Shown here piece by piece: positions 27,068 through 35,113 of a DNA stretch of 64,000 nucleotides. The DNA comes from DT-110 sp030148525 (lineage in GTDB: Bacteria; Bacteroidota; Bacteroidia; Chitinophagales; Saprospiraceae): the NCBI GenBank assembly GCA_965227445.1, contig OZ245751.1, forward strand, positions 1,550,001-1,614,000, given 5' to 3'. Position 1 is the stretch's first letter. Each line of letters opens with the position of its first letter. The notes beneath the pieces were generated by a model. That model did not search any database, had not been told where the DNA came from, and worked only from the letters and a program-made list of their open reading frames with translations. A program made the position numbers and the translations under genes.

Positions 27068-27101
27068 ACCACCGGTCCCGAGAGGGGCCGGTGGTTTTTT
27101 G
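27068..27101 (+). terminator. rho-independent terminator of dabBA
   Basis: Stem ACCACCGGTCCC / GGGGCCGGTGGT (27068-27079 and 27084-27095), loop GAGA, followed by TTTTTT. Thirty bases after the dabA stop. Confidence 0.9.
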
Positions 27102-27803
27102 GTGGTCGATCCTCTGGATCGACTTTTCATCGCCCCACAATTATTGTACCCTGACCCCTGGCGCTAGAGAGATCGCATCTCGGTAGAAAGGCATGATGCC
27201 ACGAAATTGAAACGACCTTGGAGATTTTTTTCTCTTTTCTGCTACCAATATTGGACCTCTCTAGTACCGCGGGTCAAGATTATTTATTCTTCGAAGAAAA
27301 CGCAATTTTATATTCCGTACCTAACGGCACGGTTTTTTCTTATCCGATTGTAATTTCTACCCATATTTGGTCCCTAACGGGACCCCTTTAGGAGCCTTTA
27401 GTATTGTAAAAGGAAAAGCTGACGAGCGTGCGGTCAGGTACGCAATGTGTTCGCCCTCCAAAGGACCGATCGGCTTTAATGATTATTGACCGCAGCGCTA
27501 CCGAGATCGTCTCTACTGTGCCTAATGTAAAAATAATGGTCAAAGTGGATAATTATAGATTCCTGATCCGCAGCACTAGAGGATCGACCGCCATTGGATG
27601 TCGGCCCTTCACTGGGCGCCGTAGCCTTGGCGAAGGAAAGCCTGCGACTGCTGAAGCCCCTAAGGGTGCAGGCGGGGCAGGATCGACTAAATTCACCTCT
27701 CACCCACAACTTTTGTAAGAGAACAAAGGCAATACTAGCACCGCCATTCGCAGCAAACCTTTTGTTAGCGAGTTGCGAGAGTAAAACCTGCCCGTCCATA
27801 GGA
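27101..27803. repeat. noncoding region with several dispersed palindromic repeats
   Basis: No credible gene over 700 bp. Visible pieces: (1) GGTGGTCGATCCTCTGGATC at 27101-27120, a palindrome also found at 63779; (2) 27311-27384, ending in TGGTCCCTAACGGGACC, repeated at about 29324-29433; (3) 27577-27695, bounded by inverted or direct GGATCGAC motifs and containing a 26-bp segment (27615-27640, starting GGCGCCGTAGCCTTGG) found reverse complemented at 29523-29548. Short open frames here lack ribosome sites and overlap the repeats. Confidence 0.75.
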
Positions 27804-28205
27804 TTAGTTCCTTCTGATTTGCCGGTCCAGGTCGCCCTGAATATTCCGAATAGAGTCCAGTGACTCCTGTTGGATGGCCAGCATATGTTCGGGTGTCACT
27901 TTTACGGAATTTCCGTGATCATGGTCATGGTCGTGATCGTGCCCGTGGTGGTGTTCGTGTTCAAAGCCGGGGACTTCCACCAGTTGCTCTTCCCACCTTT
28001 CAAGACGGGCGCGAAGGAATATTTCCGTGTCAGCGGAGATCGGAAAACTATCCAATTGCCGCTGTACGGTCTGTTCAATGCGCATGGCTTCCTGGTGAAT
28101 GGCGAAGGCATCCTTCAGCAGCGGGTCTACATCCTCGCCCGAATTACAACTGGCACCCAGGCAGAGGAGCATTGCTACCAGAACGGTCGATAAATACTTA
28201 GACAT
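27804..28205 (-). CDS. histidine-rich metal-binding lipoprotein
   Basis: 133 residues. Lipoprotein signal MSKYLSTVLVAMLLCLGASC with lipobox Cys20. Residues 83-97 are a His/Asp run (EHEHHHGHDHDHDHDH) of the type that binds Zn, Ni or Co, placed between two amphipathic helices. No enzyme domain. Six nt downstream of the DUF3299 gene on the same strand and near a MerC gene, which suggests a role in zinc or another transition metal. The family is not recognised; the metal function is inferred from the His run. Confidence 0.8.
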   Translation of the reverse strand: MSKYLSTVLVAMLLCLGASCNSGEDVDPLLKDAFAIHQEAMRIEQTVQRQLDSFPISADTEIFLRARLERWEEQLVEVPGFEHEHHHGHDHDHDHDHGNSVKVTPEHMLAIQQESLDSIRNIQGDLDRQIRRN

Positions 28206-28211
28206 AGGACA

Positions 28212-28688
28212 TTATTGTTTTTTGATTTGCCAGACCTCATCTTCCGTGATGACCTTGGCATTTTTAAGGATGTAATTGCAGTGATCGAAATCGTCGTTGT
28301 TCAGAGCGAGGGTGCCCCGGAAGAAATACTTTTTGTCCATCGTCAGGTCACAGGGGGGCTTTTTGAATTGCAATTCGAGTACGGTTTCGGGGCCCGCACC
28401 GCCACAGAAAAAACAATTGGAGTACGGAAAGCGCGATAAGACGTAGAATTCACTATCCAGATTGAAGGGGATGAAATAGCCCATCAAGACAACCTCTTTC
28501 CCCTCAAAGCGCCGTGGTTGGGATCCAAATTCTGGTACCAGCCAGTACGCTTGTAAAGCTTCATCGTACTGCTCTTTATACTCGACATCGGCCAGCACCG
28601 ACCAGGAAATAACGGCCGGATCCTGGGCTTGCAGATCACTCATAAAGCCCATCAGGAAAATGGAAAAAAGGAGGGCGTACGTTTTCAT
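28212..28688 (-). CDS. exported DUF3299-like protein, metal-associated operon
   Basis: About 158 residues from MKTYALLFSIFL (ATG at 28688), which gives a normal signal peptide (cleavage near LQAQD). Motifs PRRFEGKEVVLMGYFIPFN and FPYSNCFFCGGAGPETVLEL contain a CxxC that could bind metal. The pattern resembles DUF3299 proteins, which often sit beside Zn/Mn uptake genes. It is cotranscribed with the His-rich lipoprotein and diverges from the MerC gene across a 15-bp palindrome. An extra nine codons upstream are possible. Confidence 0.78.
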   Translation of the reverse strand: MKTYALLFSIFLMGFMSDLQAQDPAVISWSVLADVEYKEQYDEALQAYWLVPEFGSQPRRFEGKEVVLMGYFIPFNLDSEFYVLSRFPYSNCFFCGGAGPETVLELQFKKPPCDLTMDKKYFFRGTLALNNDDFDHCNYILKNAKVITEDEVWQIKKQ

Positions 28689-28738
28689 ATGCGGCATACT
28701 TGCAATTTTTTCCAAAGCTAGGATTTTGTTGTTTTATT

Positions 28739-28753
28739 TGCAACAATGTTGCA
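28739..28753. promoter_or_regulatory. candidate metal-responsive (Fur/Zur-type) operator
   Basis: Palindrome TGCAACAATGTTGCA (7-1-7) midway between the divergent DUF3299 and MerC start codons. Fur-family repressors bind 15-bp 7-1-7 palindromes, and the neighbours look metal related. The assignment to Zur is inference; no Fur-family gene is in the window. Confidence 0.6.
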
Positions 28754-28784
28754 TTAAAATCGGTTTACTTCCAAAACAAAAACT

Positions 28785-29318
28785 ATGCACGGAAAAGGAG
28801 ATCTGTTGGGTGGACTGTTAGCATTTGCTTGTGCTATTCATTGCCTGGCTATGCCCATGCTTCTTTCGGCTACTACGTTTCCGGCTTTTCACTGGCTAGA
28901 GGGTACTGCGTTGGAGTGGGTACTAATCGTGAGTAGCGTAGGTGTGTCGGGGGCGACGCTTGCCACAGACTGGCGATACCGGCACGGTAGCAGCCTTCCG
29001 GCAAAAATAGCGGTACTGGGGTTTCTGCTTTTTTGGTTAGCCCAGGGACATGTCAGCGTGGACGGTCATTATACACTCTCGGCGCTCGGAGGCGGGTTTA
29101 TTGCGCTGGCCCACCTTTGGAACCATGTGCTCAGTCACGATGCCTCCACCCGGTCTTCCAAGGTGGTGCGGACCGCGAAATTCCTTTTCCCCACGTTGGC
29201 GGTTTGTATGTTCCTATACCTGGCTGCTCTGCACGGAGTGATGGAACCGCCGGAACCCGAGACTAAACAAGAGCTTTTGCAACGTGTCTGGCAGGTAGAG
29301 ATGGTGTCGGTGGATTAG
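28785..29318 (+). CDS. MerC domain membrane protein
   Basis: 177 residues. Four hydrophobic helices; the first carries the MerC-type Cys-His motif (LLAFACAIHCLAMPMLL, CAIHC). HLWNHVLSHD between helices adds possible metal ligands. MerC proteins were named for mercuric ion transport, but many Bacteroidota homologues lie in zinc-responsive gene groups. The shared palindrome with the His-rich lipoprotein operon supports that here. A C-terminal hydrophilic tail of about 25 residues follows. Confidence 0.85.
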   Translation: MHGKGDLLGGLLAFACAIHCLAMPMLLSATTFPAFHWLEGTALEWVLIVSSVGVSGATLATDWRYRHGSSLPAKIAVLGFLLFWLAQGHVSVDGHYTLSALGGGFIALAHLWNHVLSHDASTRSSKVVRTAKFLFPTLAVCMFLYLAALHGVMEPPEPETKQELLQRVWQVEMVSVD

Positions 29319-29568
29319 TACCTATATTCCGTACCTAGCCCCTCCGTCCGTAAGGACTTCGGCGCCCGCGGAACGGCACGGTTTTCCCTTGTCCAATTCT
29401 AATTTCTACCCATATATGGTCCCTAACGGGACCTTTTGAGAATTTCCCTTTAAGGGTGGAATATGGGTAGAAACTTAGGTGTCAGGAATCGTTATTTCAA
29501 TCATGGTTCCGGTCGATCCTGGCTTTCCTTCGCCAAGGCTACGGCGCCCAAGGAAGGATCGACCACCT
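29319..29568. repeat. composite repeat, right-hand copy flanking the metal module
   Basis: Direct counterpart of 27311-27384: CCGTACCTA then AACGGCACGGTTTT and TGGTCCCTAACGGGACC are all present, but split by an extra segment of about 34 bp (29338-29371, GC-rich) missing in the left copy. Next is an inverted GGTCGATCC/GGATCGACC pair (29510-29563) enclosing the 26-bp element shared with 27615-27640. No gene. Confidence 0.75.
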
Positions 29569-30855
29569 TTAACTCCGCTGATCCACCACCCGGGCCAACT
29601 TCCCGCCCTGACTGCGGGGAATCTGGCCGGGCTGCTCCAGCATAATGTCCATACTCAGCCCGATGGTGTCTTTGATCTTTTGCTGCAGCCGATCCCGCAG
29701 TTCCGTGCTTTCCGGATTAGCACCCGCAGCTACCTCTACTCGTACTTCCACCTGGTCGAGGGAACCGCGCCGGGTTACGATCAACTGATAATTTGGCGTT
29801 AGGTAATCCATTTGCTCGATGACTTCCTCCACCTGCGTGTGAAAGAGATTCACCCCGCGAATGATCAGCATATCGTCGGCCCGGCCGAGGATGGGACTCA
29901 TCTTGATATGGGTACGACTGCCGTTGGGGTCGTATTGGATGCGGCAAATGTCGTTGGTCCAGTAACGAAGCAAGGGCATGGCTTCCTTGGTCAGGGTGGT
30001 GAATACCAAAACGCCTTCTTCACCGTGGGGGAGTGGTTCCCCCGAATCCCGGTCGACCACCTCGGGATAGAAATGGTCCTCCCAGATATAGCTGCCCGTG
30101 CCGCGTTCGTCCACCGCTTCCTGTGATACACCCGGACCAATGATCTCGCTCAACCCGTAGATGTTGGTGGCCTGCACATGCAACCCGGCCTCCACTTGCT
30201 GCCGGATGGCGTCGGTCCAGGGTTCTGCCCCCAGGATGGCGTACTGCACCGGCAGGTCAGCGGGATCAATACCCCTGGATTGCAAAGCCTCACTCAGGGT
30301 TTGAGCATAGGATGGCGTACAGCAAATAACCTCCGGACGGAAGTCCTCCAAAATGGTCAACTGCCGCTCCGTCATACCGCCCGATACGGGAATGACCGCC
30401 ATCCCCAGTCGGCTGGCACCACCGTGCATCCCCAGTCCGCCCGTGAACAGACCATAGCCATAGGCATTGTGGAGTTTCATGCCCGGCCGGGCACCGGCGC
30501 ATACCAGGGACCGGGCTACCACTTCATCGAAAATGTCAAGGTCGCGACGCGTATAGCCCACTACGGTCGGCTTTCCCGTAGTACCACTCGATGCGTGGAT
30601 GCGCGCGATCCGGTCGGCCGGCTCCGCAAACAGTCCGTATGGGTAATGATCGCGCAAATCCTCCTTGCGCGTAAACGGTAACTTCGACAGGTCTTCCACA
30701 CCCCGAATATCTTGTGGTTTCAGTCCTCGCTGGTCCATCACCTTCCGGTAAAAGGGCACGCGCTGGTACACCCGCTCAAGTGTCTGACGCAGACGTGTAC
30801 GCTGTAATTCGCGCAGCTGATCCAGAGGCATGGTCTCGATGTTGGGTTGGTACAT
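29569..30855 (-). CDS. paaK: phenylacetate-CoA ligase
   Basis: 428 residues, usual for PaaK. Adenylate-forming enzyme: phenylacetate + ATP + CoA to phenylacetyl-CoA. AMP-binding loop IHASSGTTGKPTVVGYTRRD, then YGLFTGGLGMHGG, GAEPWTDAIRQQVE, NIYGLSEIIGPGVS and the hinge GRADDMLIIRGVNLFHTQVEE are all family hallmarks. No other paa genes are adjacent, so it may act on another aryl acid or serve a trans-encoded pathway. A GGTANNN heptamer array begins 5 nt upstream of the start codon and would lie in the mRNA leader. Confidence 0.93.
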   Translation of the reverse strand: MYQPNIETMPLDQLRELQRTRLRQTLERVYQRVPFYRKVMDQRGLKPQDIRGVEDLSKLPFTRKEDLRDHYPYGLFAEPADRIARIHASSGTTGKPTVVGYTRRDLDIFDEVVARSLVCAGARPGMKLHNAYGYGLFTGGLGMHGGASRLGMAVIPVSGGMTERQLTILEDFRPEVICCTPSYAQTLSEALQSRGIDPADLPVQYAILGAEPWTDAIRQQVEAGLHVQATNIYGLSEIIGPGVSQEAVDERGTGSYIWEDHFYPEVVDRDSGEPLPHGEEGVLVFTTLTKEAMPLLRYWTNDICRIQYDPNGSRTHIKMSPILGRADDMLIIRGVNLFHTQVEEVIEQMDYLTPNYQLIVTRRGSLDQVEVRVEVAAGANPESTELRDRLQQKIKDTIGLSMDIMLEQPGQIPRSQGGKLARVVDQRS

Positions 30856-30859
30856 ACTT

Positions 30860-30893
30860 GGTATAGGGTATTGAGTAATAGGTAGAAGGTACG
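30860..30893. repeat. GGTANNN heptamer array in the paaK leader
   Basis: Five 7-bp units (GGTATAG, GGTATTG, AGTAATA, GGTAGAA, GGTACG). Same family as 11411 and 21793, but here only one arm is present. Confidence 0.7.
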
Positions 30894-30939
30894 TTTTTTT
30901 GTTCGTTCGACTATTTTTCGTTGGTATACACGCTGATAG

Positions 30940-31709
30940 CTCGGAGGGGCTTTTTAATTATAATTTATAATTTTTAGTGTTTAATTTTTAATTGGACCAC
31001 TTAGGCACAAGGGCACTAAAGATTTTGGATTTTGGATGCTGGATTTTGGATTAAAGCTAAAGGTAATGGCGAGTAGCCTACGCCAACGCACGTCAGAAAT
31101 CCTGATCGAATAATTAAAAATCAAAAATTAATAATTAAAATTGAGCATGGCGAATAGCCCCGGACAACGGACTTCAGAGGTTTTAGTCGAATAATTAAAA
31201 ATCAAAAATTAATAATTCAAAATTGATAATGGCGGCTAGCCCCTGCCAGCGTACTTCTGGAATCCTAATCGAATAGTTAAAAATTAAAAATCAAAAATTA
31301 ATAATTAAAAATTGAGCATGGCGAATAGCCCCGGATAACGGACTTCAGAGGTTTTAGTCGAATAATTAAAAATCAAAAATTAATAATTCAAAATTGATAA
31401 TGGCGGCTAGCCCCTGCCAGCGTACTTCCGGAATCCTAATCGAATAGTTAAAAATTAAAAATCAAAAATTAATAATTAAAAATTGAGCATGGCGAATAGC
31501 CCCGGACAACGGACTTCAGAGGTTTTAGTCGAATAATTAAAAATCAAAAATTAATAATTCAAAATTGATAATGGCGGCTAGCCCCTGCCAGCGTACTTCT
31601 GGAATCCTAATCGAATAGTTAAAAATTAAAAATCAAAAATTAATAATTAAAATTGAGCATGGCGAATAGCCCCGGACAACGGACTTCAGAGGTTTTAGTC
31701 GAATAATTA
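30940..31709. repeat. AT-rich composite tandem repeat array, copy 3 (higher-order 171-bp units)
   Basis: No gene. After a terminal module (GTGTTTAATTTTTAATTGG, then TTGGATTT heptamers) come alternating half-units of about 85 bp. Type a contains GGCGAATAGCCCCGGACAAC and GGACTTCAGAGG; type b contains GGCGGCTAGCCCCTGCCAGC and GAATCCTAATCG. GAGCATGG starts at 31143, 31314, 31485 and 31655, giving periods of 171, 171 and 170. Copies are nearly identical, implying recent amplification or homogenisation. The IS at 31710 interrupts the array, which resumes at 33454. Confidence 0.9.
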
Positions 31710-33453
31710 GGGCTTCCTCAAAAAGTCAACGCCACCGGAGTTCTTTTTCTGTCCCACGCCGGGTGCTGGCGAAAAAGAGCGTAGCAGTCGCTGATTTGAT
31801 CTAGTATTTCTTGCCAGACCTTATCACAAGCCCTGCATAAGGCCTGAGCAAAGAATAAAAAAGATAAAGAAACTCCCGATAAATGGACCTTTAACAGGTT
31901 CATTGCCAGGAATATAAGGTGCACTTCCGCTGGAATCGTCTGCGATAGCTTTGCCTGTATCTTGTCGAGCCCGTAGCGGACTTTAGCCTGTCCGAACTTG
32001 CCCTCAATCTCTGATCGCTTATTATTTCGTTTTCGGGCCTTGTTGCGCTCGCTTTTGCTTTGTTTCTTCTTACGGCCCACTGCCGGGCCATTATGCTTTA
32101 TGCATCTGTCTTTCAGATACTTGCGGTTTTCACGGGTCCAGTAGATTCGATCGGCAAGTACCTCGGCCGGATAATACCCATACATCGATTTGTAGGCCTC
32201 TATTTGGTCTTTGAGGTACTTGGCTTCATTAAAGGCATTAAAGTCGATCTGATCCACTCTGGCGATGCCTTCGCTCATGGAGGCATTGATCTTAGGGCCG
32301 AACTCGGTGTTTTTTGTGCCCCCTTTGCCGCGCTTGATCGGACGCACCATTGGTTTGTCGATACTGACCAGACGGTTGTCTATCTGTCTGCGTTTGTCCC
32401 GGTACATGATCTCCTGTTGGCGGTATAGCTCCTGGATCACCCATAGGTGTTTCCATTGGGTGGCTGTCCAGGGGATGCTCTTTTCAGCGTCCTGCAGTTT
32501 GTCCAGCATGCCTTCGATGGTCTTGAGGTTACGGCGAACATAGCGCAGTTGTTGTCCGGTGGCTTTGCGGACACTCTTTTTGTCTTTGCGTCGCTTCTTA
32601 CTGAAGCTCACGTAGTTCTGGCGGGCTTTACGTCGGTAGGTCCTGGGCTTTGTTGGCCATAGGTCACGGGCCGACTCAAACAATGCATCAATCAAAGCTT
32701 CGCTTTTCAGCCGGGCTTCTGCCAGTAATCTGGTGTCGGTCGGATAGGCGATGTTGACCGGGCTAACGGTGGCGTCTACCATCAACGTTCCCCGGTTGGT
32801 TGGCTCCTCTGGCTTCTGGTCCACGGGCTTTTCCTGATCGGCCGCCTGCTCCTTTTCCGGTGACTGTGGTGGGTCTTCGGGAGGCTTGCCATCTCCCGGA
32901 CGGCGACGGTGTTTGACCACCTTTAGTGCTCGGGCCTGATTGATGACCAAGTCGTTCAGTTTGGCAGCTCCTTCTTTACCCAGGCGCTTGCGGATCTCTA
33001 CAAACAGGCTCGGCACGAACACCGGTTCGATCTGGAAGCTACTCAAGCCCACGAAGTACTGCGCATAGATGTTTTCCTGGATGTACGGTATGGTGTCTTC
33101 ATCCGTCAGGTTCTCCAGGTGTTTGACCAGCAAGGCACCCAGTACTATGCGCAGATCAACAGTGGGACGTCCCATGTTGCTGCTCAGGGAGGAAAAAAAA
33201 ACTTTGGCCATCTCGTCCCAGGGCACCAGTTCAGCCATCTTCACCCAGCGGTTCTCCGGCGACAGGGACTGATCGAAGGGCGTCTTAAACAAACTCAGGG
33301 TACGTTCACTAGCGGGTGTGTAGTAGATCATGCGAAGTGCAAGCTTTTTTCACAAGATACCCCGTATTCCACGGTTTTGTAAATAATACATCTTGCATTT
33401 TACCAACATAACTTGTTAGTATTGTGGATGAAGAGTACTTTTTGAGGAAGCCC
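31710..33453 (-). mobile_element. complete IS1182/IS5-like insertion sequence inside the repeat array
   Basis: 1744 bp. Perfect 17-bp terminal inverted repeats GGGCTTCCTCAAAAAGT (31710-31726; complement at 33437-33453). Both sides are flanked by TAATTA (31704-31709 and 33454-33459). Joining the flanks and keeping one TAATTA restores the exact array sequence seen in intact units, so a 6-bp target duplication is supported. One intact transposase gene lies inside. Apparently a recent insertion. Confidence 0.92.
31718..33331 (-). CDS. IS1182-family-like DDE transposase
   Basis: 537 residues, uninterrupted. N-terminal DUF772-type domain (SSNMGRPTVDLRIVLGALLV, then YIQENIYAQYFVGLSSFQ). DDE candidates: Asp in TLMVDATVSPVNIAYPTDT, Asp in VLADRIYWTRENRKYL and Glu in RSEIEGKFGQAKVRYGLD. 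A basic and proline-rich insertion (about residues 145-190) separates the domains. The stop codon lies only 8 bp from the inner side of the left end, within the inverted repeat. Likely active by completeness. Confidence 0.93.
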   Translation of the reverse strand: MIYYTPASERTLSLFKTPFDQSLSPENRWVKMAELVPWDEMAKVFFSSLSSNMGRPTVDLRIVLGALLVKHLENLTDEDTIPYIQENIYAQYFVGLSSFQIEPVFVPSLFVEIRKRLGKEGAAKLNDLVINQARALKVVKHRRRPGDGKPPEDPPQSPEKEQAADQEKPVDQKPEEPTNRGTLMVDATVSPVNIAYPTDTRLLAEARLKSEALIDALFESARDLWPTKPRTYRRKARQNYVSFSKKRRKDKKSVRKATGQQLRYVRRNLKTIEGMLDKLQDAEKSIPWTATQWKHLWVIQELYRQQEIMYRDKRRQIDNRLVSIDKPMVRPIKRGKGGTKNTEFGPKINASMSEGIARVDQIDFNAFNEAKYLKDQIEAYKSMYGYYPAEVLADRIYWTRENRKYLKDRCIKHNGPAVGRKKKQSKSERNKARKRNNKRSEIEGKFGQAKVRYGLDKIQAKLSQTIPAEVHLIFLAMNLLKVHLSGVSLSFLFFAQALCRACDKVWQEILDQISDCYALFRQHPAWDRKRTPVALTF

Positions 33454-33545
33454 TAATTAAAAATCAAAAATTAATAATTAATAATTAATAATTAATAATT
33501 AATAATTCAAAATTAACCACTAAGTCCCTAAGTCGCAGCACCCGG
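33454..33545. repeat. continuation of repeat array copy 3 with TTAATAA heptamers
   Basis: Array sequence resumes after the IS target duplication. Five exact TTAATAA units occupy 33471-33505, followed by TTCAAAATTAACC and CACTAAGTCCCTAAGTCGC. No gene up to the nuclease stop codon. Confidence 0.75.
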
Positions 33546-33584
33546 GAGTTAGCAAGGTAAGATGTAGATGAAAGAGCCTCGGAC

Positions 33585-35018
33585 TTAATCCCAGATTGCC
33601 TCGGCTTCGCTGGAGGAAGAGAAAGGAATAAGTCGTGCTTTGTGCGGTTTGCTCAGGTAGCGCTGGATAAGGCGACGAGTTTCCGGATTGCCGGGAAAAT
33701 CTTTGATCACTCCGCGCAGGGCGTCCAGGTCACCGTTGATCAGCTCCTTATCGATGAATCCGAATCCACGGTAGTTGCCCCCCTCAACGAGTACGATAGA
33801 GGCTTCTTCCTGTTCGCGTCCTTTGTCGATGATGAAAAAATCCTCCTCGAAGACGGTGGTCAGGCGATTTACGGCCTGGCGGGCCCGTTGGTTGTAGGTT
33901 ACGGGCTCTTCCCGGCCGCAACAGGCACCGTGGCATTGTTTGAGGTGGAAGTGGAAGCAGGGCCCCGAGGATTTATAGCCGGTGGTCAGAGAGTTACAGA
34001 GTTCGAACTGCTCCACGCAGCGGGCCAGTGCATTTTTGGCGTGACCGATCTTGGGGTATTCCGAGATAACCTGTAATTGTTTGCGGCGGGCCGCATTGAC
34101 CTGTTCAGCTCCCATCCGGATAAACCCCTCATCGTCGATCCAGTGGTGGATGACAAATGGAAATTTCCGCACCCGCTGGGCCCGGTTGATGGGGGGACGA
34201 AGCCGCTTGATCTCGTGGCTTTCGAGCAGCAGGGCCACCAACTCATTGCCACAGACTTCGCAGGTGATATCGTGGACGTGTTGCTGCATCTTGCGTCCCT
34301 TATCGGTCTTTTGCGCAAAGTGCTGGGCTACCCGTTTTTTGATGTTGATGCTCTTACCCACGTAGACCACATCGCCGCGCTGGTTGTGAAAGTAGTAAAC
34401 GCCCGGTTCTTCCGGCAGCGCGTGGATGGTTTCCAGGCTGACATTTTGCGGAAGCAAGGCTTCCTTAATACCCAGATTAATGAGTTCTTCGGCCGTCTCC
34501 TCCTCGCCGTCGCCAGTTAGAATACGATGAAGGAGCTCCGCTGTAGCGGCGGCATCACCCATGGCACGGTGACGGGCGGCGTTCTCAATGCCGAGGCGCG
34601 GACAAAGCTTACCGAGGCTGTAGGAGGGCATGCCGGGAAATGCCTGACGGCTCAGGCGGACGGTGCACAATTGCTTGCGGGTGTAGGTATAGCCAAGGCG
34701 ACGAAATTCTTCGCGGACAAAACTGTAATCGAAGCGGGCATTATGAGCCACAAAAACAGCCCCTTCCGTCATCTCTACTACCTTGCGGGCGACCTCATAG
34801 AATTTGGGGGCATCGGCCACCATCTCCTGGGTAATCCCCGTGAGTTCGACGATGCCGGCCGGTATATAGGTCTCGGGGTTCACGAGGGAAGACCACTGGT
34901 CGAGTACCTGTTGCCCGTCGGTCAGGACAATGGCAATTTCCGTGATCCGGCTGCGCGAAGCGCGTCCGCCGGTGGTCTCCACGTCGATGACGGCGTATGT
35001 TTTTTCTTTTTTGGCCAT
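33585..35018 (-). CDS. DEDDh 3'-5' exonuclease fused to GIY-YIG nuclease domain
   Basis: About 477 residues. N-terminal DnaQ-like exonuclease: YAVIDVETTGGRASRSRITE (Asp, Glu), VAHNARFDYSFV (Asp) and HRAMGDAAATAELL (His, Asp) give the DEDDh set. Residues about 200-290 are a GIY-YIG/UvrC-N-like domain (EEPGVYYFHNQRGDVVYVGKS, INIKKRVAQHF). A C-terminal region with Cys residues (CVEQFELCNSL, CFHFHLKQCHGACCGRE) resembles the Cys cluster that follows GIY-YIG in UvrC/Cho-like proteins. Probably DNA repair related. The ATG at 35018 (MAKKEKTYAVID) is preferred over one 11 codons upstream. Confidence 0.9.
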   Translation of the reverse strand: MAKKEKTYAVIDVETTGGRASRSRITEIAIVLTDGQQVLDQWSSLVNPETYIPAGIVELTGITQEMVADAPKFYEVARKVVEMTEGAVFVAHNARFDYSFVREEFRRLGYTYTRKQLCTVRLSRQAFPGMPSYSLGKLCPRLGIENAARHRAMGDAAATAELLHRILTGDGEEETAEELINLGIKEALLPQNVSLETIHALPEEPGVYYFHNQRGDVVYVGKSINIKKRVAQHFAQKTDKGRKMQQHVHDITCEVCGNELVALLLESHEIKRLRPPINRAQRVRKFPFVIHHWIDDEGFIRMGAEQVNAARRKQLQVISEYPKIGHAKNALARCVEQFELCNSLTTGYKSSGPCFHFHLKQCHGACCGREEPVTYNQRARQAVNRLTTVFEEDFFIIDKGREQEEASIVLVEGGNYRGFGFIDKELINGDLDALRGVIKDFPGNPETRRLIQRYLSKPHKARLIPFSSSSEAEAIWD

Positions 35019-35113
35019 ATGCTTTCGCAAAAATAAGAAGCTGCAGCTCAAGACTATTCATCAGTCCTGTTATATTACTGCAATTATACTTTATTCATTG
35101 AAGGTACCAAAAT

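Noticed and set aside
27428..27863. Short open frames of 90-110 codons near 27.4-27.9 kb
   Set aside because: They cross dispersed repeats, have no ribosome site, and their translations show only repeat-derived residues.
30940..31709. Possible CRISPR array
   Set aside because: Units are about 85 bp with no unique spacers between short repeats, copies are homologous along their whole length, and no cas genes are present.
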